Source: Clavulina sp. PMI_390
Taxonomy: Eukaryota > Basidiomycota > Agaricomycetes > Cantharellales > Hydnaceae
Length of the DNA stretch: 64,000 nt
Assembly: GCA_015039315.1 (NCBI GenBank)
Contig: WIDE01000006.1
Span: forward strand, 224,182 to 288,181
Direction: 5' to 3'
Part shown: piece by piece, positions 35,201 through 44,817 of the stretch
How positions within the stretch are numbered: the first letter of the stretch is position 1
Layout: each line of letters begins with the position of its first letter
Notes under the pieces: model-generated
Databases searched by the model: none
Told to the model about the DNA's origin: nothing
What the model saw: only the letters and a program-made list of their open reading frames with translations
Made by a program: the position numbers and the translations under genes

Positions 35201-35777
35201 GGGCGTAAGCTTACCCTCGTCAAACATCGCACTCACGGCGGCACCAACAGCCTTGCGGCGCTCCTCAACTTCATTGTAGGAGTACCACGAATACTTGCCG
35301 TCAAACTTGAGCGGCTTGGTGGAAATGCGTGCGCGATATCCGAGAGCAGGGCTGTTGCCACCGATAGCAATCCCTGAGTTCCAAACGTCCTGGCAGGTGT
35401 GGAGGGGCTGGTTGTCGGGGGTGAGGAGCTCGGTCCAGAAAGCTGTATGATTGGGGATAGGTTGTTGTGAAATGGAGAAATCATAGGAATGTTGCAGAAA
35501 GTGAGGCGATAGTCAGTTTGCGGTGTTACATTGGCCAAACGGTCAAATGGAACACAGACCATTGCGGTAGATACCTATAGTTAGGGAAGACGGGAGGGAA
35601 TTAATGAGGGGCGTCATTTATACATCGCGTTGAAGGGTACATACCACTTTCGCCTGGCTTCTTGGAGTCGGGCAGCTCGTAGGTGACCTTGTCGTAGGTG
35701 ACACTGTCTGGCATTCCATGCTCCTTCATGGGGAAGGTCATGTAAGGGAGCTCGGGCTTGAATTCCGACTTGGCCAT
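32296..35777 (-). CDS. Long-chain acyl-CoA synthetase, copy 1
   Basis: AMP-forming ligase that activates fatty acids to acyl-CoA (adenylate-forming superfamily). The start gives MAKSEFKPELPYMTFPMKEH, then DKVTYELPDSKKPGESGIYR, KYSWYSYNEVEERRKAVGAA and GYRTVGIWSVNRP. After a 519-nt intron (34630-35148) come EWHMIDLANQGYNMVTVALY and EHAGLSVIFATAEKIPALLK. The AMP-binding P-loop reads TICYTS|GTTGNPKGAMITHG, interrupted by an intron. Further motifs are MLSYLPLAHVY, KIFFSVPRVLNRLYTAAAA, YGMTENCGCCTANYALDRDA and DADGWLHTGDVAMIDAKGHV with VIIDRVK. Near the end are KLSQGEYVALEKVENTYSTV and, in the last exon, HFEKELEALYEVQV with stop 32296-32298. About 690 residues, all catalytic motifs intact. Tandem paralog lies immediately upstream. 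No canonical peroxisomal C-terminal signal (ends VQV). Confidence 0.93.
34985..35070 (-). other. Conserved block inside the long intron of synthetase copy 1
   Basis: Part of the 519-nt intron that resembles, by eye, 39605-39690 in the paralog. Shared words include ATCATCAGTA, GCGCTC.AAAAGCAGG and CTCGGTTT.GCAATGCCGA on the plus strand. In the sense direction it can form a 5-bp stem (TTCGG / CCGAG, one T-G wobble) with a 10-nt loop. Function unknown; it may simply be residual similarity from the duplication. Confidence 0.5.
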
Positions 35778-37013
35778 CGTAGTCGATGTAATGGGCGGAG
35801 GGGGGGAAGATTGTGGGTGGAGGATGGGTGCTCTGGTTTAGAACAGGATGCAAGTCACTATATGGGGGACAGCCTGGGAATTTCTCCGCCACACACTCAC
35901 AGTCAACTCTGATTACGCCAAACCCACGGGCACGCTGACGTTCACCCAGTTATCGTCGATAGGAGCGGCGTTGCATTCCCACAACTCAGTAGACCAGCTG
36001 GCCTGCGCTCCAGTTCAAAGAAGAACCTTCCCAGAGCCCACGTACCGCGATCAGTACGAGGAGTCTGTTGGGTCTCCCTGTGTTGATTTGCAAGGGGTTC
36101 CCAGCACTGGGCTCCTGTCTATTCTCCGGCCAATTGATCGATTCCACGTTGGCTGTGATTGTCAAACACTAGGCTCCTCACGCACTTTCAACCAACATTG
36201 AGACTATGAGCCTGTGCCTGCAGGCAGCTGGGCGTATGCAGGCTGGCCAATCCGCAATTTCAAATGACACTTGTTTGTGCAATGCCTGTCAAAATAGGAA
36301 TAAATACTTCAGGCTCAATACCCGTAAATCCAACTGTCATCTTCGCAAAAGGGACTGATCGCTCCAATCAGGTTCAGGGAAATCCCTTTGTTTTTCCAGG
36401 ATTATCATTGCTATTTTAGTTCTGTTCGCGATTATCGTGCTGACGCCAGCCCGCAACCAGATGTTGGGGCTAGCTATTCTCCACTAGCTTCTAGCCAACA
36501 TGCTATTTCCTCTAGATGCTAGCAATGCAAAGATAGGGTAAATTAGAAGGCTGAAGAAAGCTCATGCTTTGAGTCCAGGCCGAGTTTACTAGCTTTGCAT
36601 TATTACAGATACACACTCTGACAGCGATATACGCGTTCAATTAATGAGTTGCTCCCGTAGCGAATAACGAATCCAGGAGATCTCCGTCAAGTCTGATGCT
36701 ATGCGCTCCATTCCGCCATCTTGGTAGCCAGTATATGACCCTGCTTCTTCTTGGCACTGGGACCCCGACAAGCTAGACTTATCCCGCAAGAGCATTTGAG
36801 AATTATTGAAATTTCAATTCCAGGAGAACGGATGCAATGGAGAAATAGAAAACGCGGGTTATGCAGTGATCCGCGCCACATCAGTCGGGGCGAGTGAAAA
36901 TCATCATGAACACTGATTTAAATGGATGATAGAGAAGAAAGCGAGAGAGAGATCAAGAACGAGAACGAGAGAGTCCTATGCAAACACAATAAACAGCAAA
37001 GTCATCTACTCTC
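35778..37013. other. Intergenic between the two acyl-CoA synthetase genes
   Basis: 1,236 bp, visibly more A/T-rich than the genes around 36200-36700. It should carry the promoter of copy 1 and the 3' UTR of copy 2. Contains the imperfect inverted repeats listed separately (36461-36601). No coding frame with a recognisable motif. Confidence 0.4.
36461..36601. repeat. Cluster of short inverted repeats
   Basis: A 41-nt imperfect palindrome begins ATGTTGGGGCTAG (36461) and ends CTAGCCAACAT (36501). Just after it, AATGCAAAG (36524-36532) recurs inverted as CTTTGCATT (36593-36601). CTAG words recur throughout (CTAGC, CTAGAT, ACTAGC). This could be a degenerate miniature inverted-repeat element or chance in A/T-rich DNA. 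Confidence 0.3.
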
Positions 37014-40000
37014 TTAGAGCTTGATCTTGTAGAGCGCGTCCAGCTCTTTTTGGAAGTATGCGTGGGCCTCCTTCCTGTGTAACCAAAAGATTGGGGCATT
37101 AGCAATGACCGCAGCAAAATCAAGCACGAAAAATGGCCAGAAAGAAAGTGTACGAACCGCTTAATCTTGAATGTTGGGGTCAGCACATTCTCCGCAGTGA
37201 ACGGCTCGTTGGTCATATGGACAGCCTTCACAGTCTCGAAGCTATCAAGTGACCACCATCAGTAAATATCCAACACAGACTCCGACTAGAAGCGAGACTA
37301 ACCCCTTGAGCCCAGCCTTCTTGGCATGCGCGTTCATCGCCTTCATAACCTCGGCGTACACCTTCTCACTCTTGGTGATCTCGTCAAGCTTGGCACGATC
37401 AGTCGCAGCCACAACAGCTGAAGCAGGAATCACCCCCACGCGCTTCGCAACCTCCACGATCTGCACTGGGTCGGGAACGACAACGGCGACAAGATGATCA
37501 CGGAGCGAGTCACCATACACAAACGTTGATTGCAGGACAGGCACAGTCGAGTAGGTGTTCTCGACCTTCTCGAGCGCGACGTACTCGCCCTGAGAGAGCT
37601 TCATGATGTTCTATTTTTGATGATGGAAGGAAGGTATGAAGTGAGTAACGGCAGTTGGAAGGCTCGAGAGGAGCTCATGGCGAACCTTGACGCGGTCAAT
37701 GATAACAACGTGCCCATACTGGTCAATCGCAGCAACATCACCAGTGTAGAGCCATCCTTCTGAATCCAGCGTCTTGGCCGTGTTCACGGGATCTGGATTC
37801 ATTTACGATACATGAGCAACCGAGAGAGAAATTGCCACAGCTTCACAACAACGAACCTTTGAAGTACCCCGAGAATGCATTCGTGCCACGCGAACACAGC
37901 TCACCACGGGGATAGGGCTTGTCGAGGCTCGTGTAGCCCATCTCGGGGACGTCGACGAGCTTGAGTTCGTTCACAGCTGAGGGTACACCTACGGTGCCAG
38001 CTGCGTTACGATCTTGGGCGAAGTTGGTTGTGCAGCAGCCACAGTTCTCCGTCATGCCGTATCCTGTATTCCACATGCAAATAGATTGAGAAAACGCCAG
38101 CCCAGTAGGTCAGCAAAGAGCGGGATGAACAAGACTCACCCTCGCAAATGTCTCCATTGAACGCAATCTTCAAGAAATCGATGACATCCGCTGACAAGGG
38201 TGCACTTCCGCTCGTGATCGTCCTAATGTTTCCACCAAGCAACATCTTGATCTTCTTGAACACCAGCGCATCCCAAAGCGCATGCTCACGAACACCCGTC
38301 GTCTTCAGCTGGCGGGTCTTGACCTCGATGGCCTTGCCCAAAAGGGCCCCCTTAATGCCACCAGCTTGCAGAGCAACAGATGCTGCGGCATACACTCGGT
38401 TGAGCACGCGCGGGACGGAGGGGAAAATCCTTGGCTTGAGGATCTGAGCGTCTTCGAGCAGGCGCAAGTTGTCGCCAGAGAAGAACCCGATGGAGAGACC
38501 GGCGCCGAGAGAGAAGGTCTCTGTCATACGCTGTGAGGTAGCGAGTAGAAGATAAGAAAGGTGATGAAGACTGTAAGCGTTGGGTCAAGGACGAGACTGG
38601 AGAAACGCAAACGTACGCCATAGATGTGTGCGAGGGGCAGGTAGCTCATGAAGGTGCTGCCAGGATCGAACTTGTCACCCAGGACAGTGGAAACGAGGCC
38701 AGATGCCATAGCGCCGTGGGTGATCATAGCACCCTTGGGGTTGCCAGTTGTGCCCTGTGGATAGCAAATCAGCAAATCAATGTACGTCCAGGATTGACCA
38801 CACGCATGAGCCGAGAAGCACGCACCGAAGTGTAGCAGATGGTGAGCAGCGTATCAGGGGTGGCAGGGATAATTGGAGCAGGGTTCTTGCGGCCAAGCTC
38901 GAGGACTGCATCAACCAAAGAAAGATTCAAAGCATCCGCGATCAGAGAGTTTCCAGTATTGAATGAACCCGAGGGACTCACTTTCATCAAATTCATAGAG
39001 CTCAATGCCCTTGTCAGTTGCCCACTGCGTCAACAGGGGTCGTACAGTATTGCCCAAGCTGTCGATGCTGACAATGACTTTCAGGGCGGGCAAGGTGTTC
39101 TTCAGCTTGAGCAGCGAAGGGATCTTCTCGGCAGTGGCAAAGACGACAGAAAGAGACGCGTGCTCCATGACGTAGCCTACGGCGTCGGGGCCAAGGGTGT
39201 CGTATAGCGCAACGGTGGCCATATTGTAGCCTTGGTTGCCCAGGTCGATCATGTGCCACTCTGTGTAGGTGTCGAATCATGTACGCGAGGCGGAGCGACG
39301 ATGGAGACATCCAACATCCCAATCCACGATCCACGAGTTGGGAGCCGTGAACGTGTTGCATACCCAATATCAAACACAGTGCATATAGCATCCATGTGAT
39401 TCCGTATGAGGAACATTAAGGAAGTCGGAAGCGGGAGGTGACCCCAAGCCCCGAGGCAAGAGACATTTCGTATTCACACGATAAAGTTTGAAGGGGTGGC
39501 GCAGAAGGATTGGTCATGGTTGATAGCAAATAGCGCAGACAGCGGTCCAGCGTTCCCCAATCACGGCGCCCGAACGAGCATTGCAGAGAAAATAAATAAT
39601 AAAGGCTTCATCAGTACAACGGCACTCATAGCGCTCGAAAAGCAGGGCTCGGAGATGAGATCTACGCTCGGTTTAGCAATGCCGAGCCGCGTTTTCAAGC
39701 CGAAAGATACAGGCAAAGCAAAGACATCCGACGCGCAGATAAAGGCAGGCGAGGGAAGGAATAGGAAATCTGACGAGATTGATACTGACCAGGGCGGTTG
39801 ATACTCCAAATGCCGACAGTGCGATAGCCACCCTCCTCGGTCGGGGTAAGCTTGCCCTCCTCGAACATTGCGCTGACAGCCGCGCCAACAGCCTTGCGGC
39901 GCTCGTCGACCTCGTTGTAAGAGTACCACACATACTTGTTGTCGAACTTGAGTGGATTTGTGGAGATGCGTGGACGATAGCCGAGGGCGGGACCGTTGCC

Positions 40001-40422
40001 TCCGATAGCTACCCCAGAGTTCCAGACGTCTTGGCAGGTGTGGAGAGGCTGGTTGTAAGGCGTCAGAAGCTCAGGCCAGTAAGCTTATAGTTTGGTTTTC
40101 AGTCATTGGAAGAACAAAATATACGCGAATGGTAGCGTTGCGATTAGGGGAGCATCGATGTGAGTTCAGAGCGCGTGGCAAGGGAGAGAAGTGGAGGCAC
40201 ACAGACCATTTCGGTAGATACCTGCAAGGCAAAAGAGCAAGGAAGTGTCAATAACTTCACCCTAAGAGGCTAGTGGAAGGAGTACATACCAGTCTGGCCT
40301 GGTTTCCTGGTGCCAGGCAGCTCAATGGTGACCTTGTCAAATACCAAATCATCTGGGACAGGATGCTGCTTGATAGGATAAGTCATATAAGGGGGCTGGG
40401 GCTTGAATTCAGTCCTCGGCAT
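37014..40422 (-). CDS. Long-chain acyl-CoA synthetase, copy 2 (tandem paralog)
   Basis: Same enzyme family and same intron plan as copy 1. The start gives MPRTEFKPQPPYMTYPIKQH, then DKVTIELPGTRKPGQTG, KYVWYSYNEVDERRKAVGAA and GYRTVGIWSINRP. The long intron is 39261-39789 (529 nt, same site and phase as in copy 1). EWHMIDLGNQGYNMATVALY, EHASLSVVFATAEKIPSLLK, TICYTS|GTTGNPKGAMITHG (P-loop, intron in the same place) and FMSYLPLAHIYG follow. Then KIFPSVPRVLNRVYAAASVA-like, GYGMTENCGCCTTNFAQDRN and DSEGWLYTGDVAAIDQYGHV. It ends KEAHAYFQKELDALYKIKL with stop 37014-37016. The C-terminal IKL only resembles a peroxisomal PTS1 tripeptide (usual first residue S/A/C). A 52-bp stretch is identical to copy 1. 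The start is 146 bp from the divergent HAD gene. Confidence 0.93.
39605..39690 (-). other. Conserved block inside the long intron of synthetase copy 2
   Basis: Counterpart of 34985-35070. On the sense strand GCTCGG and CCGAGC form a perfect 6-bp stem around a 10-nt loop (CATTGCTAAA); the loop differs by one base from copy 1. Located about 100-185 nt from the 5' splice site, close to the spacing in copy 1. Confidence 0.5.
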
Positions 40423-40568
40423 CGTGGCGGATGTCGTAAGGGTGGGATGAGAGTGTGGAGGGGGTGGATGGTGTTTGGGACGGAAGCAGAGAGGGGAAGA
40501 ACTGCACTTCACAAAGTTTCTGGGCTGGAAATTCCCACCCTCACAAGTCAACTCTGAATACTGCAGCT
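40423..40568. promoter_or_regulatory. Compact bidirectional promoter, acyl-CoA synthetase 2 / HAD phosphatase
   Basis: Only 146 bp separate the outward-facing ATG codons (40422 minus, 40569 plus). Both 5' UTRs must be short and the promoters overlap, which suggests co-expression. Confidence 0.5.
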
Positions 40569-42225
40569 ATGGGGGCCTCCGACGTTCGTGCGGTGATCTT
40601 TGATCTCGGCGGGGTGGTATTCCGTAGGTAGGTCGGTCAACTCGCTTATACTCAAGTCCAAACGAGAACACGTCCCTTCAACAGCCCGCTTATTGGCATT
40701 GCCCGATATGAAGAAAGCTTGGGTCTGCCTGCTGTGAGTTCTGAGCAATTCTGGAAGCTATGCTAGTGCATATAGGTGTGCTCACGCATCCTGTGCGCTT
40801 TCTCTCGTGCTTGTAGGACTATCTCAACGTCCAAATGTGGGTCTCCAGCCCTGTCCTCCTCGTCCTCCGGCCCACTGAGCCTTTTTCTTGCCGGTTCCGG
40901 TTTGCCGAACACTGTTCTCTATCGACAATCTGCTCTGCCTTTCATCTGCCCTTTTCACTTATCTGCTGACAACGTATCCGATGCATTTGGCACCCCGTTC
41001 ATGCGGGGCCATCGTGATTCTCCGCCCTGACTGATCCCGATCATACATTTCCTCTCTGTCGACCACGCGCATTGGCCAATCAATTCACGACCCCCAGAAC
41101 CTCGCGCGGTCGCGATGGCGCTTGGCAGCGTTTTGAGCGAGGAGAAATACATGACATTCGCGATTTCTACCGGGATTTCGGGAATGAGCTCTCTGATACT
41201 GTCCACGGAAATCGAGCCTATCTTCAACATCTTGCGAAATCCTCATCGTCTCCCCGTACGTCCGCCCGTTTTTTTACTACTGCTACTTCATATGGCCCTT
41301 CTTCTCCTTAATATTTTTCGTTCATCCCGCAGAACCACCGCCGAAACTGCCGAGCTCGCTTCAAGTTAATGGACGGGAGGTAAATAGCCGGAATGGTTTT
41401 TCGTCGCTGTTGCCCTTTGAGCTCATGTGTTGGCGTAGCTGTTTGGTAGCATGATGACGCACGGCGCGGAATTTGATGAATACGTCGTCGAGGCGATTCA
41501 CAGAATCCGAGGTGAGCGGTTTAAGAAGCACTTCATTTCATCGCTCCCCCACATGTGTGCTCATCATCGCCACGCGTCCGTCTATCGTCAGAATCCAAGC
41601 GGTTCTTGCTCATCTCAGTCACGAACAACTTTGTCGCCCCCTATGAGCTTCTCCTCAAGCATCCCTCCTACAACGCCGATCCTTCATCGACCGTACACCC
41701 TGCTTCCTCGTCTGACTCGACGGAGCCTCCCTTTTCCGCCAAGGATGAATTGGTATTCTTGCACTGGACTGAAGGCCCCGTACCTCCTTCTGTCCGCGCC
41801 ATGTTTGACATCTTTATCGACTCGAGCGAGGTAGGGATGAGAAAACCTGAGAGGCGGATATACGAGCTTGCCCTGCAAATGGCGAATGAGAGCAAACAGC
41901 TGGCAGGAGAGCTCGAGCCTGGGCAAGTCGTCATGTTGGACGACCTTGGGATGTAAGGCTTCCATCTTTGGATTGATGATATGAGAATGACTCATGGTCT
42001 TCTGATATTTCTGCAGGAACTTGAAAACGGCCCAAGAAATTGGAATGAAGACTATCCGTCAGTTACTCCAGAGTCATCATCGCTGCTAGATGGTCGTGCT
42101 GATCCCTTGCTTGTTCTATAGGTGTCCCAATAGGAGGCACGAAACAAGCTGTTGCCCAGCTGGAAGAATTCCTACAGATCCCGTTGCTGAAAGATTCCAA
42201 GCTCTCCAATCTTGCAAAACTGTAA
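40569..42225 (+). CDS. HAD-superfamily phosphatase (sEH N-terminal/ACAD10-like)
   Basis: Haloacid-dehalogenase-fold hydrolase resembling the phosphatase domain of soluble epoxide hydrolase and ACAD10/11; substrate unknown. The start gives MGASDVRAVIFDLGGVVFR, with motif I nucleophile Asp in FDLGG (the second motif-I position is Gly, as in ACAD10-like members). Exon 2 adds SPLIGIARYEESLGLPA. A 20-nt exon (40817-40836) gives DYLNVQ, joined across a ~270-nt intron to ITSRGRDGAWQRFERGEIHD. LPSSLQVNGRELFGSMMTHG and DEYVVEAIHRIRESKRFLLI follow. Motif II is SVTNNFVAP, motif III Lys is in GMRKPERRIYELAL, and motif IV is VVMLDDLGMNLKTAQ. The end is VPIGGTKQAVAQLEEFL with stop 42223-42225. Around 300 residues, all four HAD motifs present. 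Divergent from the acyl-CoA synthetase. Confidence 0.88.
40817..40836 (+). other. 20-nt exon in the HAD gene
   Basis: GACTATCTCAACGTCCAAAT lies between TTGTAG and GTGGGT. It keeps the frame into ITSRGRDGAWQRF after the next intron. Inferred from frame and family motif. Confidence 0.65.
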
Positions 42226-42515
42226 TCGCTGTTTATGACTCTCTCTGCTCCGAATTCTCTTTTGACTGGTTCGATTGGAAGTTTGAGTCGGCGTACCAAA
42301 CGGCCAAAATGTATTGTGGATATCGGATCAGTTCTTGATTGTATTTTTGCTTGTGATAGACATGGATAAATGTTTGATGCAAGGGATGTTTGAGCCAGAA
42401 AGATAGTTGTACAGTTATCACCCTAACAGAATTCAAAGAAGAAGAAGGGAAAGTAAAGTAAAAGAGAATACTACCCATCACCACAATGATGGGTAGCCAA
42501 GATTTTGAATAGTGT
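42226..42515. other. Convergent 3' region, HAD / unknown protein
   Basis: 290 bp between converging stop codons; 3' UTRs only. Nothing else seen. Confidence 0.35.
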
Positions 42516-44817
42516 TCATGCCCAACCCCAGCTCCAATTCCAGTCAGATTGCCTCCCTGCGAGATCAGCTATTGACGAATGGGCTGGGGTTTGAGGGCGA
42601 GAGGGGGAGGAACGGAAACGGGAAAGTGAAGGTGAGGGTGAGGGACTCCGTGAAAGATATGGGATAGGGATGCACTGCCTAGGGAACTGTGAGAGGTGAG
42701 GGGGCAGTTGGCCTGGTGCTGGCAGATACGGGGAAGAATGGCCGCGGCGAGCCACAAAGGAATGCGGCGTGCTTGGACGCTCACTGATGTTGTTGTACAA
42801 GTCGTGGACTGATGAAGCACACGCCACATTCGGCTTCGAGACCTGGATAGCCTCAGCCTGGGTGTAGCTGGGGTAAGTGCTCGCATTATGATAGACCTGT
42901 TGAGTATGCGCCGAGAAATGAGGAGGTGGGGTGGCCAGGGGCGGGAAGGATGCTGTGAATTGGAGTCGGGCCAGTGTCTCCTCTAGATGTGCTAGTCGGG
43001 CTGCCAGCATCTCGAATCTTCGGCTGTTTGTGCTCATGTTGCTGTCACCAGTGAGAGCGGGCGCAGACGCTCCATTGAATGGATCCGAGTCAATAGCAAA
43101 GTTGGTGAGAATCGAGGAAGAGCAATCAGTTCTCGGTTCCGAGGTATCAACCAGCGTATCGTTAGACATTGAACGAGTGGGGAGAGCTTGGGTACGTCCT
43201 GAAATAGGCTGAGAAGCCGAAGGAGATGAGGAGCTCCTTGCGGGTACGGTTGGTCCCCGAGGTCGATTATCGGCATCAGAGTCCGTATGCCGACGGAGTG
43301 GATGGGAAGTGGTGAAGCGAGTGGTTGGCCCTGGGCCATAGCTGTTCTCTCGGCGCAGTTCATTCAGGGCAGCATCAAGAACCTCCTCTGGCACTTCAGG
43401 TGAAGGCGCAACCCCACCCACTAGAGCATTTATTGACACCGCTGCCGATGACCCAGTGAGACTGGGAGCGGAAGGGTAAAGCACCGGGTTTGCCTGAGGC
43501 AGTGGTGGCATGGACGCCTGTGGGGTTACACCAAGACCAGCCCAATATGGCATCACGCCATGGGAGATCATCTGGAGAGGCTGCCCGAGGAGCTGGAACG
43601 ACTCGGTAGCTCTGGTGAGAGGAGAAGGCGTGGACACTGGCGGAGGGGGAGGAGGCAGCTTTACGTCGGCGAAGCCGGTGGTGGCTTCACCAGTTTCATA
43701 GTAATGTGGAGAAAGATCATCCACGTAGGCAGGAGGAGGAGAAGAAGGCGAATGATCAGTCGGGGAGTCGCGCGCCGCCTCCTCAGACTTCTCAGCTTCT
43801 ACTAATAAGGAGACGTGAGATGCGATAGTGTGCGTGGGCGAGTCCTGCACCCAACGCTGCTCGAACTTCTCAGCTATTGATTTCGAGGCAGCTTTCGTGC
43901 TTTTTCCAAGGGATTTGACGACCTTTTTGGCCCAGCTTCTGGTAGGACGGATGATCCAGTCACACCGCATCATCTCTAATGAGCTGATAGCGATAGACGC
44001 AAACCACCAACAATTGAAGCTGGCAAGGCCATATCTATGCAGAATACTTAGTTACGAGGAATAAAAACAGGGCGCATATGGACACGTACTTTGGCGATTC
44101 CATATGAATCGTGTGCAATAGATCGACGACGTGTTCAAAACGTAGGGTGTCATACGCAGACATCATGATTGCCGCGTCGTCCTCGGCGACTAGGGCCGAC
44201 CTCTCTGTGGAAAATCGAATCGTGTCCACAGCTGTCGCCGAAATGCGAGACAGCTTGATAGCACCGCCGCGCACTGAACCGGGGTTCCGTTCACATCGCG
44301 CCCATATCCGGTTCAGGCCACCTAGGGCACTGGGGTTGGTTGGCCGAATACAGATAATCAAGTAGTCGTGCGAAACAAACATCTGATGAAGAAACAGTAG
44401 TCAGATAACTGGGTTCTGCTCTGAAGGATTAGGGGAGCTACTAACTCCAGGTCGATGGTAGACAGTAACGTCGGTTACCGGAGCATTCAATAAGTGCTCG
44501 AGTCCTGAGGCAGGCGAGTATACATCCTGAAACACCTGGTTGACTGGCCAGCTAATCGGAAACTCGAGCTGGCAAACCGTCGGAAGCGACTCGGCGTTCA
44601 TGATACATGCAGTGGTTCTGAGCGAGGCACTGCGCCTTGGTGTGCTTAGATTATTACGAGTCATTTCAGCAACGACCGAGCGGTTCCAATGCACAGTCGG
44701 AGGGATTGAGAGGACAGCAGCTGCACCGAGTTGAGGCTGAGTAGAAGTGGGTCAAATGGAGAAGAGAGCTCAAGGCGATGCTGCACCGCGAGCCGTCACA
44801 GCCACCTCGATCTTCAT
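42516..44817 (-). CDS. Unknown protein with NCWWFA motif
   Basis: Not a family I can name with a function. Proposed start ATG 44817 (MKIE) splices at an acceptor near 44736 to PQLGAAAVLSIPPTVHWNRS. SASLRTTACIMNAESLPTVC and VNQVFQDVYSPASGLEHLLN follow. After an intron comes MFVSHDYLIICIRPTNPSAL and a stretch ending RFEHVVDLLHTIHMESPKY. After another intron comes GLASFNCWWFASIAISSLEM and a basic segment TRSWAKKVVKSLGKSTKAAS. The last ~430 residues are disordered, rich in Ser/Pro, with a short heptad-like helix (RFEMLAARLAHLEETLARLQ), stop at 42516. The 'Y-x-L-x3-N-C-x2-F' pattern is reminiscent of the catalytic-Cys region of LRAT/NlpC/P60-like papain folds, but this is only an analogy. I believe similar NCWWFA proteins recur in Agaricomycetes. 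The first exon is the least certain part. Confidence 0.6.
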
